Source: Hanleya hanleyi
Taxonomy: Eukaryota > Mollusca > Polyplacophora > Lepidopleurida > Hanleyidae
DNA: 64,000 nucleotides
Assembly: GCA_036873755.1 (NCBI GenBank)
Contig: JAVTVY010057047.1
Coordinates: 124,001 to 188,000, forward strand
Direction of reading: 5' to 3'
Position numbers and translations under genes: made by a program. Below, piece by piece: positions 1 through 11,304 of the stretch. A model generated the notes under the pieces. The model did no database searches, was not told the DNA's origin, and was given only the letters and a program-made list of their open reading frames with translations. Each line of letters starts with the position of its first letter. Within the stretch, counting starts at the first letter, position 1.

Positions 1-680
1 ATATACTGTGACTGCTTCACATTGGTGCTTTCATCTCCATGGCCACAATCAATTATCTTTCGCAATGAATCAACAAAAAACGATAATATTGATTACGTTT
101 CATTAGTATCTTACCTTAAAAAAACGGTTATTGGGAATCGTTGATCTATCTCCTCACATTCGAAAGGAACTTGCTCGGTATTGTATTGGAGTATTACAAC
201 GTGACACCTCTAATGAAGTACGAGTGATTATTTGGTGATCCGAGTGGTTATAGAGGACCAAATTATCTACCCCAAACCACACAAAGTTAAGTTAAGGTGT
301 TCTTACTTAAAGCGATGCCCGTAATAAATTACCGGAAACATAGGAATTGCAAAGAAAATATTACTGCAGCACCAACAGTGTTACTTGTGACTACTGAATT
401 ACTTCCAGCCTAACAAATATTATCGTCTTATAATTTTAAAATGTTTTAACGAAACCTTCCAATCTCATATCATGCTCAGAAATATGTGTTCTCTGTTATA
501 AGAATCACAGATGAGAGTACAGTTATCTCGAAGAAAAATGTCCCCCAATAATGTTATTATTAAATTTATATCCAAGCTAACGCCTAAATTGAAGGAGCTG
601 AACAAAAATAACCAAGCTGACGCCTAAATCGAAGCAGTTAAACAAAAAGGGTATCTGACGTTTAAATACGAAATGCTCCC
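1..680. other. Non-coding stretch, no gene seen
   Basis: AT-rich sequence without a persuasive reading frame. A short local direct repeat is visible around 570-640 (two copies of a block beginning ccaagctRacgcctaaat). No RNA gene or known repeat recognised. Confidence 0.5.
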
Positions 681-688
681 TTATATAT

Positions 689-1181
689 GACATTAATGAA
701 GCCGATTTTTTTTCGGACCCAAAGCTCGCCAAATTATATTCTTCTTGAAGTATGCATCCTGAAATATCAGTCTAAAAAAATAACGATCTTTTTTTATATA
801 GTAATGGATTTATGACTGATCAAAATCCGCTTTCTGACCTATTTTGCTATTTTGAGATATTTATAGGGAGGATTTTCTCTGGAACAAAAAATATGATACC
901 TCAAACCAAAATTATATTTTCACACAATCCATTAGGAAGTTTGATTACGGGAAAGAACAAAGAATGGTTTTGGTTTGAGGTGTCATAGTTTCTGTACCAG
1001 AGAAAATCTTCCTTATAAATCTGTCTAGAATAGCAAAATAGGTCAGGAAGTACATTTTGATCAATCATAAATCATGTTTATACAATTAACGATTTTTTTA
1101 GTCTGATATTTCAGTATGTATACTGCAAGAAAAATATCATTTGGCAAGTTTTGGATCGAAAAAGTCGACTCCATTACCGTC
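689..1181. repeat. Foldback (MITE-like) element with long inverted arms
   Basis: The left arm (about 689-905) reappears reverse-complemented at about 965-1181, with roughly 60 bp between. Matching blocks include the outer gac-attaatg/cattacc-gtc ends, the central ggattttctctgg block against ccagagaaaatc, and the cctcaaaccaaaa block near the centre against its complement. Similarity may extend weakly to about 671 and 1197. There is no ORF inside, so it is a non-autonomous foldback element or an inverted duplication. The family is not recognised. Confidence 0.75.
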
Positions 1182-1301
1182 ATACACACGGAGTTTTAAT
1201 AGCCTTTCCAATGGTTAAAATACTGAACAAACTATGCGTCAGCATAACACCGTTGTAGCTTGGTTCTATATTGGTTGAGATTTCAGAACTACATTGAAGA
1301 A

Positions 1302-1680
1302 ACTAGACCCGTACCTTGCCCCCAGTCTCACGGAGATCTGAGCACAAGCAATGAGTAGCCATCCTGCCATCTGCGACTTGCTGATTGGTGGATCAAAGTT
1401 TATTCAAAATCTATTTATGTTTGAAAACCTCCTCAATATCTCCGCATGTCTGGTGATTTGTGACGGCCGGAACTACATCGCAGTAACTCTTGCGATGAAA
1501 TTTAGCTATTTATTTCGAAGAAATGAACTTTTGTGCACATGCCCGTCTGACGTCACCGGTCCAGATCTGGACCGGGGACGTTACTCGGCCAGATAGAGCA
1601 GCCAGTCGCTGATGGCGATATGGCTACTCATTGGTTGTCCTCAGATCTCCGCGAGTCTAGGGCCAAGGTACGTGTCTAAC
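1302..1680. repeat. Inverted repeat with 82 bp arms
   Basis: Arm 1302-1383 matches the reverse complement of 1599-1680 over about 82 bp with roughly 80% identity; shared blocks are gtacctt, ggagatctgag and caatgagtagcca. The 215 bp spacer has no recognisable content. Short ORFs here (1351-1596, 1612-1905) run through the arms and are probably not genes. A MITE or foldback element of unknown family is likely. Confidence 0.75.
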
Positions 1681-2464
1681 CTCTCTGCTTTGTTTTCCTC
1701 TTTTGCAGTCGGTGGTTTAGTAGCTCTAACGTTTACGGGCACCACAACAGGAATAAAAGACCCTCGAGTCTTTGAAGCACCAACGGAATGCATTCATTCA
1801 GATGCGCTTTGGGTAAATTGCTTTCTTTCTTCTCCTGCTCTCTTCATTATCCATTTTCTTCAAAGACAAATGGGTCTTCATGACAATAGTATTCAATGTC
1901 AATAAGTCTATAAAAAATTGACCATAAGCTAATAACAGGCATTGGCTTGTCATTCTGACGTGCAACAGATACTGATTAAAAAGGGAAGTCTTGATTCTCT
2001 GAAAATACAGCTCGGTCTTTGACTCTGGCCCAAGAGCTTCTGGGTTAAAAGGTTTATACAAAACGCATGCTGGCTGACCCTATCATACTTGAACTAGATC
2101 CGATGTGAAAGGAATGGATTTTCCAGGAAACAATGCCCTTTTTTATAGGTTTAGATTTAGTAAAATATGCCTTACCTGGATTGTAAATCAGCAAAAAATG
2201 TCATAGCTGGGTTAAACATAGGACCCGGACATTTATTCCCTCCAAACAATCTTTCCTTTTACACTGGTTACCACAACGCGACTTTTGTGACTGAAACGGA
2301 CCCAGATCAGTATCATATGTTACAGAATAGTTTGCGCCCAATTGTGAGGATCTGCATATTTTTGGCAATAGACTATTTTGAAAAAAACAAAACTATAGGG
2401 TCAATCTTGAAGCGATTTCCGAACAGAATCAGTTTCTTAATGAAAGATTTTGTATTTTTTTTTC
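1681..2464. other. No gene recognised
   Basis: Contains short open frames (for example 2167-2499 on +, 1798-2061 on -) whose translations match nothing I recognise. No repeat copy elsewhere in the window was noticed. Confidence 0.4.
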
Positions 2465-2690
2465 ACAGCCAAATGGTGGCGGTTCCATTGGCTCTATAAT
2501 TGGTCGGATGTACAGGAGATAATTCAAGATCCAGGAAATACGCCTCAGGAAATGCAAGAGAACATGCATATCCGAAGATGATGATGAGCGGACTGTATTG
2601 TTATGGATTTGGAATAAAACTTGCTTCTGTGATCTGAACTGCATATATGTTTCCTATCTGCTCTTGTATATCTTTCTATCTTGCTCTGGT
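2465..2690 (+). repeat. Dispersed repeat family X, copy 1
   Basis: A segment beginning near atggtggcggttcc and ending after an AATAAA-containing stretch (ggaataaaactt) recurs in diverged form at 7610-7925, 8575-8965, 10008-10400 and 13065-13290. Shared blocks are ggtggtcccgttg-type, caggaaatac, acgtatcYgaag and the aataaa-like segment followed by gacctacat. It could be a multicopy gene 3' exon or a non-autonomous element; which one is unknown. Confidence 0.55.
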
Positions 2691-2837
2691 TCCCGTTAGT
2701 CTATTAATGTAAAGACGACATTATTTTCAAACGTATCTTACTTCTTGTAATTACTTTAACTATTTCGTGGGTGGATACATTAGGGGGGATGTATTGAGTA
2801 CCTAAATTCTAAACCCAATCTTTGATTCGGTGATATA

Positions 2838-3110
2838 CGTATTCAACAATAGAGGCCAATTACGGGCGATGCGCCTAGCTGAAGCGCGCCCCGCAGCGCA
2901 GCAGTTGATCCGATAAACAATGGGCTAGGCTGTAGCATAAACCCCCAGAAATATCTTGTCCTAAAAGTTTAAAGCCCAGGGAACCATCAATATCTATCGC
3001 CAGGCTGTTCAATTTTATAGAACAAATAAAGCAAAAGCAATACCTCAACGTCAGGGAAAGGCACCTTTGCCAAGTTATACAGAACCTGAATAAACCTGAA
3101 GTTTGAATAA
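2838..3110 (+). repeat. Dispersed repeat family Y, copy 1
   Basis: Aligns with 6000-6250: shared blocks include tattcaacaRtaggggYcaa, cgcagcgcagcagtt, gggaaccatc and ccaggctgtt, ending in gaataaa. Diverged, about 70-75% by eye. Function unknown. Confidence 0.6.
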
Positions 3111-3376
3111 AATCACAAATTATCACTCATGTTCAGTTTTTTTTGTTTTATGTGGAGGCCCCCAGAATTTATTTGAAACTCGAGATGTGAAATTGCACAT
3201 ACCGTTGCATTTTGACAGCATAGTTACAACTGTTGATAATTATTTTTTGAACTGAAAAAGTAGAAAGATTTTTGAAGTGGAACTTCTACATACCTGCTAT
3301 ATGGCACATCCCACCTGGGAAATATTTACATGTATAACTAATTGAAGTAATCCATTGGACCCACTGATGATTTTCC

Positions 3377-4221
3377 AATAATAGAGAAGAAAAGCAACTC
3401 TGAGTAGGGATGACAATTTCATTCTGTATATTTCGCTATTAGTTTATGGCATCTTCAGCAGTGAACAAAGTTACAAACAGCACCATATGCACAGCATATA
3501 TACAAGTCATAATGTGATCTTAGCCAATACACATTTATGAATAGGTAAGACAGTAAATTATGTCAGTCAGGTTGAACAGATATTAAACTGCTGTCATTTC
3601 CAGAAATTGTTAAATGTTAAGCGATAATCTGACAGTGATCTACAAATGGTGTGATTCATGTGATACAATACACACTCTAATTGAGGAAAACAATACATAA
3701 TCTGCTTATTTGGCAAGAACTAAGTAAACTGTACAAATGAATGTGGGTATGTACATACATTGAATATTTCTACATGTCATGAAATTTGGATAAGGACTGT
3801 CATTTTAAGATAATATAGGTATCATTTTCTTGGCAATCCACATCAGAATTGATGGAAACCTACAAATGTTGTAACTCGCATGTTTCATAATTGTATATTC
3901 CCATGCGAGTAACAACATTTGTAGAGTGTGTATTGTATCACCTGAATCACACCATTTGTAGATCACTATCAGGTTATCGCTTAACATTTAGCAATTTCTG
4001 AAAATGACGGCATTTTAATACCCGTCCAACCTGACTGACATAATTTATTGGCTTACCTATTCATAAATGCGTATTGGCTATAATATCACATTATACCTTG
4101 TATATATACTGTGGAGCTGTTTGTAACTTTGTTCACTGCTGAAGATGCTATAACTAACAGCAAAATATACAGAAGGAAATTGTCATCCCTACTCGGAGTT
4201 GCTTTTCTTCTCTATAATTGA
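3377..4221. repeat. Long inverted-repeat element with about 300 bp arms and an internal hairpin
   Basis: The left arm (about 3377-3678) and right arm (about 3915-4221) are reverse complements; ends share agagaagaaaagcaactc and its complement. Inside the spacer lies a second inverted repeat: 3860-3882 pairs with 3902-3924 over 23 bp with one mismatch around a 19 nt loop. Stretches such as gttaagcgataa and cactgctgaagatg (or their complements) occur in both arms. No ORF of note. This is a foldback or MITE-type element, not assigned to a family. Confidence 0.8.
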
Positions 4222-4354
4222 AATGAAATGGTGTGTTCTGGTGTATTTTGACAGAATATTTAGACTTTGAAGATGATATGTAATGATGTCCCAAAATGAA
4301 CTGAATTTTCTGTGTCATTTGTCTGTCTGTCTCTCTCTCTGCCCGTCTTTCTTG

Positions 4355-4690
4355 TCATACCACATATGCAGCTGGTGATGGATCAGAAGCCTAATGAAAA
4401 TGATCGACCTTCACCTGTTTTATCAACGTCAAATTTAGCATTAGCAATAAATTTTAAAGGAGTGAAGATAGGCTCTCCAAATTCATAATACTTTTGCAAT
4501 TGGTGACTGACTAGAAGCCTATCCCAGTTGACTGAAGCTGTTCTCTCAAGGTTATATACTGTATATTATGATATAACATGAAATATAGCTAGACATTCTA
4601 AATTGATACCACATATGCAACTGATGATGGATCTGAAGTCTATGACTGACGTTGACCTATTTTCTCAAGGTCAAAAACTGTATGTTAAGT
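4355..4690 (+). repeat. Degenerate tandem repeat of about 124 bp, three copies
   Basis: Blocks starting accacatatgcaRctgRtg near 4361 and 4609, with a weaker intermediate copy near 4490 (gcaattggtgactgactagaagcc), each followed by a gacct and ctcaaggtYaaa-like segment. A short (TC)n run at 4326-4342 lies just upstream. Confidence 0.55.
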
Positions 4691-5999
4691 CACATGTTAA
4701 CTGCCAACATACACTTCAAATCTAACATTGTCATCATTTTGTTGTGGCTGTGGTTGTCTTCCAGAACAATCTAGCGAATTTTGCATGTGTTCCAACAGCC
4801 TCATGCTTCAACAATAACTTAAACCATGCTGTATCGACTGAGCTGTTGAAACATCCTCCATTTCCTAGCTCTGACATACTGCATCACTGTCGAAATATGG
4901 CAGAGTGATAGATCACACAGCCAGTGAAGGTTCCCGATTTCCATTGAATGTCGTTATTGCCGAAGTAGTATTAGCAGCATTTTACAACAACAACAATTCG
5001 CTGACTTGCAGTGAAAGATTAAAGTGAAAGGTATTTATTTTTTTGTTGTTTGGCATTTATTTGCTGGCATTGTTTCAGATAGAATACAACAGCCTATTTC
5101 ATACAATCAGGAATGAAAAGGGGGTTAAAATCATTAAGTTCAAACTTTCGTAGGAAATATAAAGTGGCAATTTGAAATTTTATTTTTATTCAAATTTTTA
5201 ATGTCGGTGGGCCCATGAAACGCAAAATAAAGTTGGTGTTGCATCACACTGGGTTTCCCCCATTGGTGAACAAATCCCTTATCAGAGGCACTTCCACCAG
5301 TGATGATTTCTGATTGCTCATCCTCCAGGGGTATGTGCCCCACCGTCTGTCCCGTCCTAAAAAAAAATTGCCACCCTTAATAGGGGGTGTGCCCAAATTG
5401 AGGAGATCTAAAGACCTGTGAGTACCAAATTATGTGTTACAAAATTATCTGGGGAAATGCTCTTCACCCGTGTTTCACACGAGCTTTCATTAGTACTTCA
5501 CTGTCAGACGGTTATTTATTGGGGTTCATCAGCAACAGGTATTGGTATCTCTTTAAGAAGCCCACATCGTTAAAACGTTTGGCAAATATTAACACGTCTT
5601 TTTGCTTGGATTTATGCTGGCTGAGTTTAAAAAATACAGTATTAAAACTTCAGTTTTATCTTTTTGAAAATAATTTTTGAGAGAAAGAATAGTTTAGTCG
5701 TAAGCAGGAGTCGGCTAAATTATTCTTACTCTCAAATAATATTTCAACCAATACAAATTACATTTTTGAGGTTCAACCAAATCTGTTTTTCTAGGTTTTC
5801 TTCCTCGTAGTATGGTTGATGAATAAAACACGAATCTTTGAACCACCTGTGGATTGCACTCACCAGGATGGGTTTTTGCTATGTAGGTCTTCTTTTTCTC
5901 TGATCGTTTGTCTACTGATATCAAAGTCAGTGAGTCTTTCATGACCAGTTATCAAGTCTACTAGTAATTTTACAATTTGGCAGTTTGATTTACTCGTAC
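4691..5999. other. No gene recognised
   Basis: Short ORFs at 5140-5343 (-), 5432-5680 (+) and 5715-5942 (-) have no recognisable motif. No structural repeat noticed. Confidence 0.4.
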
Positions 6000-6250
6000 A
6001 TATTCAACAGTAGGGGTCAAGTTCCAAGTGATGAGCCTGAAACTGAAGCGGGCCGCACAGCGCAGCAGTTAATCCAACATACACCGTCAGAGAAGTGTTT
6101 TCCACAAAGTTTAAAGGCTCGGGGAACCATCTAGATATATCACCAGGCTGTTGAACTTCATAGAACGATTAAACCAATAGTGATACTACAACGTTAGAGT
6201 ACGACATCTTTGCCACGTTCTATAGAATTTGAATAAATGCATCCCCAAAA
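6000..6250 (+). repeat. Dispersed repeat family Y, copy 2
   Basis: Second copy of the element at 2838-3110, including cgcagcagtt, ggggaaccatc and the terminal gaataaa block. 6250-6600 has no recognised content. Confidence 0.6.
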
Positions 6251-6599
6251 CCGGCGATAAGCCGTTCTGCCTGAATTTAGTATGGGATTGAACGAGCCGA
6301 ATATCTCATTTTTAAAATAAAATGGAACCAATATGGCATTGTTTTATGGGACCATTTTTTCAAAGTCATTCCTTCATGCTGTATCCACATCAGGGCACGG
6401 CACCTTCAACATTTTACAGGGGATGTCTTTGAAAATCCCTGCGCCGCGCCGGTGGATATGAAATAGCAACCATCCGAGCCGACATTCAATATTCAACCGT
6501 CGTACATAAAAAATGTTCACGTCAATGATCGGAAGACCTATTTAGCATGACATTTTGTACCAATTCCAAATGTGTTTGAAACGAAAATATCAAAAACAC

Positions 6600-7410
6600 A
6601 AGATGGTTTCCTACAAGACAGAAGCGGTTAACAGTTTTGAATGAGGTCTGCAAAATCTAATCAATGACCATTATTCTGTATCCAAATGAATTCGAAGTCG
6701 TTTCCAGAGCATGTATCTCAGTCACGCGTTAATTGTGCCTGTTCATTTGAACACCAAGGAGATGTAAGACACATGATATTCAAACGGCCCTTAGCTCCGG
6801 TTGAAATGGAATAAGACTCAGGTTACGAAACGTAGCACCAGAGATCTTATTTTGTCGTCACTGTCCAGATGATCTAGAAAATACTACCATGCGAGATATG
6901 TATAAACTGTATGCAGGTCCATCTGGAAAATTGCTATCCAGATATGGGTAGTTAACTATGTAGAAATTGCAATCGTCTCTCTTGTCATAGAGTCGACGTG
7001 AGAGAAAGCCCTGATCATTCTTGTAAAGGTATAGGTCCGGATATGATGTTCCATCTGGGCTATCAGTGGTTTCCTTCAAAATATTCCGTGAAGGGGGTAT
7101 ATATATATATATCTCCTCAACGTCACTAATATAGGAATTATCCAGTGCTAGGAGATCGTCTATATGCCATTTAGTGAATGAGAAGAAACGGGTTTGGAAA
7201 TGGTTATCTTTTGACAATTTCTGCGTATAGGCGTATTCATAGGAAAACAGATATAGGTCTGCCAATATTGGTGCAGGTCTGCCAATATTGGTGCAGGTCT
7301 GCCAATATTGGTGCATAATTAACACTCATTGGGAATATGTATGGTATTGCCGAATTTCACATAGATATTGTTAATGAGAAAACACTGATTCAAGAGGGGG
7401 CAGTCGTTTG
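6600..7410 (-). pseudogene. Penelope-like element relic (3' UTR plus RT palm/thumb)
   Basis: On the minus strand the open frame 7325-6858 reads as Penelope-type reverse transcriptase: an ADLYLFSYEY-like end of motif B, a decayed motif C (HIDDLLALDN, where other copies have YTDD or YVDD), then TSYPDLYLYKN and LSRRLYDKRDD blocks and a truncated thumb. Downstream (lower coordinates) the 3' UTR is recognisable, including the CCGGAGCTAAGGGCC-type box, a degenerate hairpin near 6722 and the gtttcctacaagaca block near 6605. Its motif B is disrupted by the triplication at 7255-7314. It is 5'-truncated and certainly non-functional. Confidence 0.85.
7255..7314. repeat. Exact 20 bp triplication inside RT relic
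   Basis: The 20-mer aggtctgccaatattggtgc occurs three times head to tail. Related Penelope copies have a single copy of the corresponding sequence. Because 20 is not a multiple of 3, the three copies are read in three frames, adding nonsense residues to the conserved motif. Confidence 0.95.
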
Positions 7411-8043
7411 ATGTGCTTGATGTTTCAATATATTGTGATTTAGCTATGCCTTTGGCTATAGACTGAGAGCTTCCTAATTTAAACATTTACCGGTAAACAA
7501 GTCTTATCCTACTTTATCTGAATTGGCTCGGTGTCTTAAAACGCGCTTAGCTTTAGCAATTTCTGAAATATTAGTGCAAAGTAGCGTATTGTTGTCGAAG
7601 GAATATTTTGAAGAAAAGAAGGAAATACAAGGGAACAGACGTATCCGAAGCTTCTAAGCACTGATGATCAAGTGATTTATACTGATAAGCGGATTTGCAA
7701 TAAATCTTCTTTCCATGAATACAGCTGACCTACATTCTTGTTGTGTTATATCTTATCGCCGAAAGCAAGTAACTGACATGGTTTCCATTATTTCATTTCA
7801 TACAAAGCCACCAGTCCTTACGGTCTGAGTAGGCGAGAACATGGGGCTCCGGTGGCCAAATAACAAATAAACTTCCTCCACTGGAATTGTCATAGAAGAT
7901 ATATTAAACAAACACAGGAAAGTGTTTTCCTTTGCTAACACCGTACAAAGCAAGATTTATAACTGGTTCCAGAAGTTGCACAGCTAAACTTCTATACACT
8001 TTGTCAACAAGAACCCTGCAGGTTGATAAATTGTTTTAAGGGA

Positions 8044-8206
8044 ATCATTGTGCTAGCTGCCATTTCAAGAAATTCAGATGTCGAATGCATGTGGATACTA
8101 AACCTCAAAACAGTGTTACGGCAGAACTAGAGGACAAAGGACACATACCGTACATCCACTTGGTATTTCTCGACTCTCCAAGTCGCTATTTCTCATCAGG
8201 TCTTCT
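8044..8206 (+). pseudogene. Penelope-like RT fragment (motif A region)
   Basis: Nucleotides from the aaattcagatgtcgaatgca block onward align to the RT segment preceding and including motif A in the copies at 15092-16135 and 24233-26259 (CMWIL, then GHIPY and STW-FSTL). Frame is broken. It is about 160 bp and immediately precedes the first unit of the 8.2 kb repeat. Confidence 0.75.
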
Positions 8207-8420
8207 TGGGGTGACGATAAATGTAACTGATTTGAAATACTTAAGATTGGTGTGGATTTTACTGAATATAGACGACCCATGGTAGACACCAAACAGCAAA
8301 GAGGCGAAAGGAATGTAAAAAACCAAACGCATGCGCCCTTAGATCTCACAGCCACGTGGTGGGGCGATCAGGGTAGTCATGTTGAGAAACTGGTGAATCG
8401 TGACGAATTCGTGCGGTATC

Positions 8421-8570
8421 TTGGGGAGAACCAGGGATCCATTCCGGCATCATGGGGAATCCGCTGAGGAATCGTTCTGAAACCCAGGGGATCTACCCGA
8501 GAACCAGGGGTTTCTAGTTTATAGATACCCCTTTTGGCATCATGATGGATCCCTTGTTTCTCTCAGTGTA
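8421..8570. mobile_element. Small MITE, copy 1
   Basis: Imperfect terminal inverted repeats of about 35 bp: the left end ggagaaccagggatccatt pairs with the right end ggatcccttgtttctctc. About 150 bp, no coding capacity, TA at both flanks. Related copies lie at 9853-10005 and, more diverged, 9128-9312. Confidence 0.6.
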
Positions 8571-9127
8571 TAGTCGGATGGCGGTGGTCCCGTTGACTCC
8601 ATAATTGGACGGATGTACTAGAGATAAGGCGAGAACTAGTGAAAATGCTCCAGGAAATACAAGAAAACAGAGGTATCTGAAGCTTCTGAGCAATGATGAT
8701 CAAGCGATTTATAATGTTAAGCAGATTTAGCGGATTAGGCATAATAAAGCTTCTCTCCATGAATACAGCTGACCTACATTTTGTTGTACTATATCTTATC
8801 GCCGAAACCAAGTAACTGAAATGGTTTCCACTATTTCATTCATATAAAGTCGTCAGTCGTTACAGTCTGGGTAGGTGAGAACATGTGGCTCCGGTGGCCA
8901 GATGACAAATAAACTTTCTCAACTGGAATTACCATGGAAGGTATATTCAACAAACACAAGAAGTTCCTACCTTACCTTAATTGGTTCTGTGTCGTGAAAC
9001 GCTCTTAGCTTTAGCAAATTTCTGAAACATTATTATATGATGCAAAAAAGCCTATTTTTGTCGAATTTTGAAACGAGACGAAGTGTCTCTATTGGGTATA
9101 TTACATGTTTCTGGGTTTATTGTATAT

Positions 9128-9312
9128 TTCTACACTGAGAGAAATAGGGGAATCGTAGTGATGCTTGAATTGAATCCAGCAACTGTACCTCCCACGAGAC
9201 CCCAAGTGAATCAACAGAATGCCCTAGGGGGGATCATCAGAAGAATCTTCTCGATGCCTTGGGTTTTCGTGGGGGAGAATTCACAACTGGATTCCTCATT
9301 TCTCTCGGCGTT
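9128..9312. mobile_element. Small MITE, diverged copy
   Basis: Ends cactgagagaaatagggg and cctcatttctctcggcg are inverted relatives of the termini of the 8421-8570 element. A short (AAC)n run follows at 9339-9352. Confidence 0.45.
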
Positions 9313-9852
9313 ATGAATAAATTATGAATGTGAATAACAACAACAACAACGATGGTTTGCTACTCTCAATTTTGTTTCAGTCTTGATAGGAATTCTCATA
9401 GTCTGACTTATAATAGCTTCGATAAATTTGGCAAATATTATCCTTAGAAAATGATAAATTCTCACAAGAATTTGAGTAAAAGATACATATGTGGATGGTA
9501 ACAGACCAATGTTGTCCTTCACATTGATGATTCATCCCTGTTCGTCCTCGGGTATGTTGCTCCAAGAACTTGAGGGACACCTTATCACATTTGAAACAAA
9601 AACTTTGCAAAACCATACTTGGGGTGACGATAAATGTAACTGGCTATAAATATGACATCGATTGCATGAGGAAACTTAAGATTGGTGTGGATTTTACTGA
9701 AAACAGACGACCCATGGTAGACACCAAACAGCAAAGAGGCGAAAGGAATGTAAAAAGCCAAACGCATGCGCCCTTAGATCTCACAGCCACGTGGTGGGGC
9801 GATCAGGGTAATCATGTTGAGAAACTGGTGAATCGTGACGAATTCGTGCGGT

Positions 9853-10005
9853 ATCTTGGGGAGAACCAGGGGTCCATTCCGGCATCATGGGGAATCCTCT
9901 GAGGAGTCGTTCTGAAACTCAGGGGATCTACCCGAGAACTAGGGGTTTCTAGTTTATAGATATCCCTTTTGGCATCATGATAGATCCCTTTTTTCTCTCT
10001 GTGTG
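9853..10005. mobile_element. Small MITE, copy 2
   Basis: Near-identical partner of 8421-8570 within the second repeat unit, with the same terminal inverted repeats. Confidence 0.55.
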
Positions 10006-10400
10006 TAGTCGGATGGCGGTGGTCCCGTTGACGCCATGATTGGACGGATGGAGATAAGGCTAGAACCAGTAAAAATGCTCCAGGAAATACGAGACGTATC
10101 TGAAGTTTCTTAACACTGCTGATCAAGCGATTTATAATGTAAAGCGGATTAAGCGGATTTTGCATAAAACTTCTTTCCATGAATACAGCTGACCTGCATT
10201 TTTGTTGTACTATATCTTATCGCCGAAAGCGAGTAACTGACATGGTTTTCATTATTTCATTCATGTAAAGTCGTCAGTCGTTACAGTCTGAGTAGGCGAG
10301 AACATAAGGGCTCCGGTGGCCAAATAACAAAAAAGCTTCCTTCATGCACTAGAATTGCCATGGAAGGTATATTCTACAAACACAAGAAGTTTCTCAAAGA

Positions 10401-11304
10401 AGGAGGTGTTTCCCTTCCTAGCACTCCTACTGATATACCCAAAGCGTATTGAACTCACGATATTGAAAACCTGCGTTCAATGCAAAATTTATAACGGGGG
10501 CCATCCTAGGATTTGAATGTAATTACTGGAAATGAAACATTCACATATATTCGAAAAATATTAAATTGTCAGATTGTGCAAGTTTAGTTCAAAATGGAGT
10601 CTGCGAGTGTGGGGTTTTCCTTGGCGATCCATCCAAATGATAGGTTTCTCTTGTTGAAGTGCTATGTCATATGGATTACGGTATAAGCAATCCTTTCATC
10701 TCCGAATTAATTATCAATAAGTCACATGTATTCTACTATGATACATTGGTACTACTTTGGTATAACGTTTTGACGGTAAAATATTCATGCGGTGTTAAGA
10801 AACCTAGAGATAAGAAAGCAGAACGAATGTGATAAAATTGTCCATCGTCACTGCGAACAAAACAGCTGCTGTGCAAGGGTCACCGAGTATGTACTAGTAC
10901 TATCAGTAAAACTGTTTTTCATAGCAGCCGTATTAGAGGTCAAAGCTTAACAAAATGCTAAACAGGCGAAGATAATTGATTTTTCTTTACTAGTTTACTG
11001 AAAATAAACTAAAGAAGTTGATGCTCTTGGTGTGTCGCCTTTTTTTTTATCATCAATGATATCCAATTTATAAAGCTTATTTTAGATGTCCGGGGTAACA
11101 TTTTTATATTTTTGACGTGTTCAGTTAATATAGTAGGCGTATGAGCATAGTCAATGAAAATGAATCAAAATGGTCATTGAAACATGCCATTTGATAGATA
11201 CTCAACACAATGCAGTTGTTCATTTTATTTTGTTGGCAACAATTATGAAATGTTAATGCAAACTATCATCGCGACACCGTCACTCATAGCTAGCGGATTG
11301 TAAG
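10401..11304. other. No gene or repeat recognised
   Basis: AT-rich sequence with stops in all frames; no motif or internal repeat stands out. Confidence 0.5.

Larger units (their letters stand above)
7505..10400 (+). repeat. Local direct-repeat cluster including family X copies
   Basis: Two long related blocks, about 8204-8965 and about 9618-10400, align through ggggtgacgataaatgtaac, acccatggtagacaccaaac, a MITE, and the family X 3' segment; the second has about 30 bp (near 9640-9670) that the first lacks. A third, partial copy of the family X part is at 7610-7925, and the segment at 7505-7595 recurs at 8965-9040. The best open frame in the unit (9570-9902) carries a stretch RRPMVDTKQQRGERNVKSQ also present at 8252-8467, but I recognise no domain and its C-terminal part runs into a MITE, so I do not call a gene. 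Confidence 0.65.

Noticed and set aside
5140..5343. Small host gene on the minus strand
   Set aside because: Only 67 codons, no motif, no splice or promoter signals, no second copy or context to support it.
7650..7700. Hammerhead ribozyme (ctgatga motifs near 4622, 7670 and 8692)
   Set aside because: ctgatga-like words occur, but I could not find the required GAAA and stems at proper spacing, and they are not in Penelope leaders.
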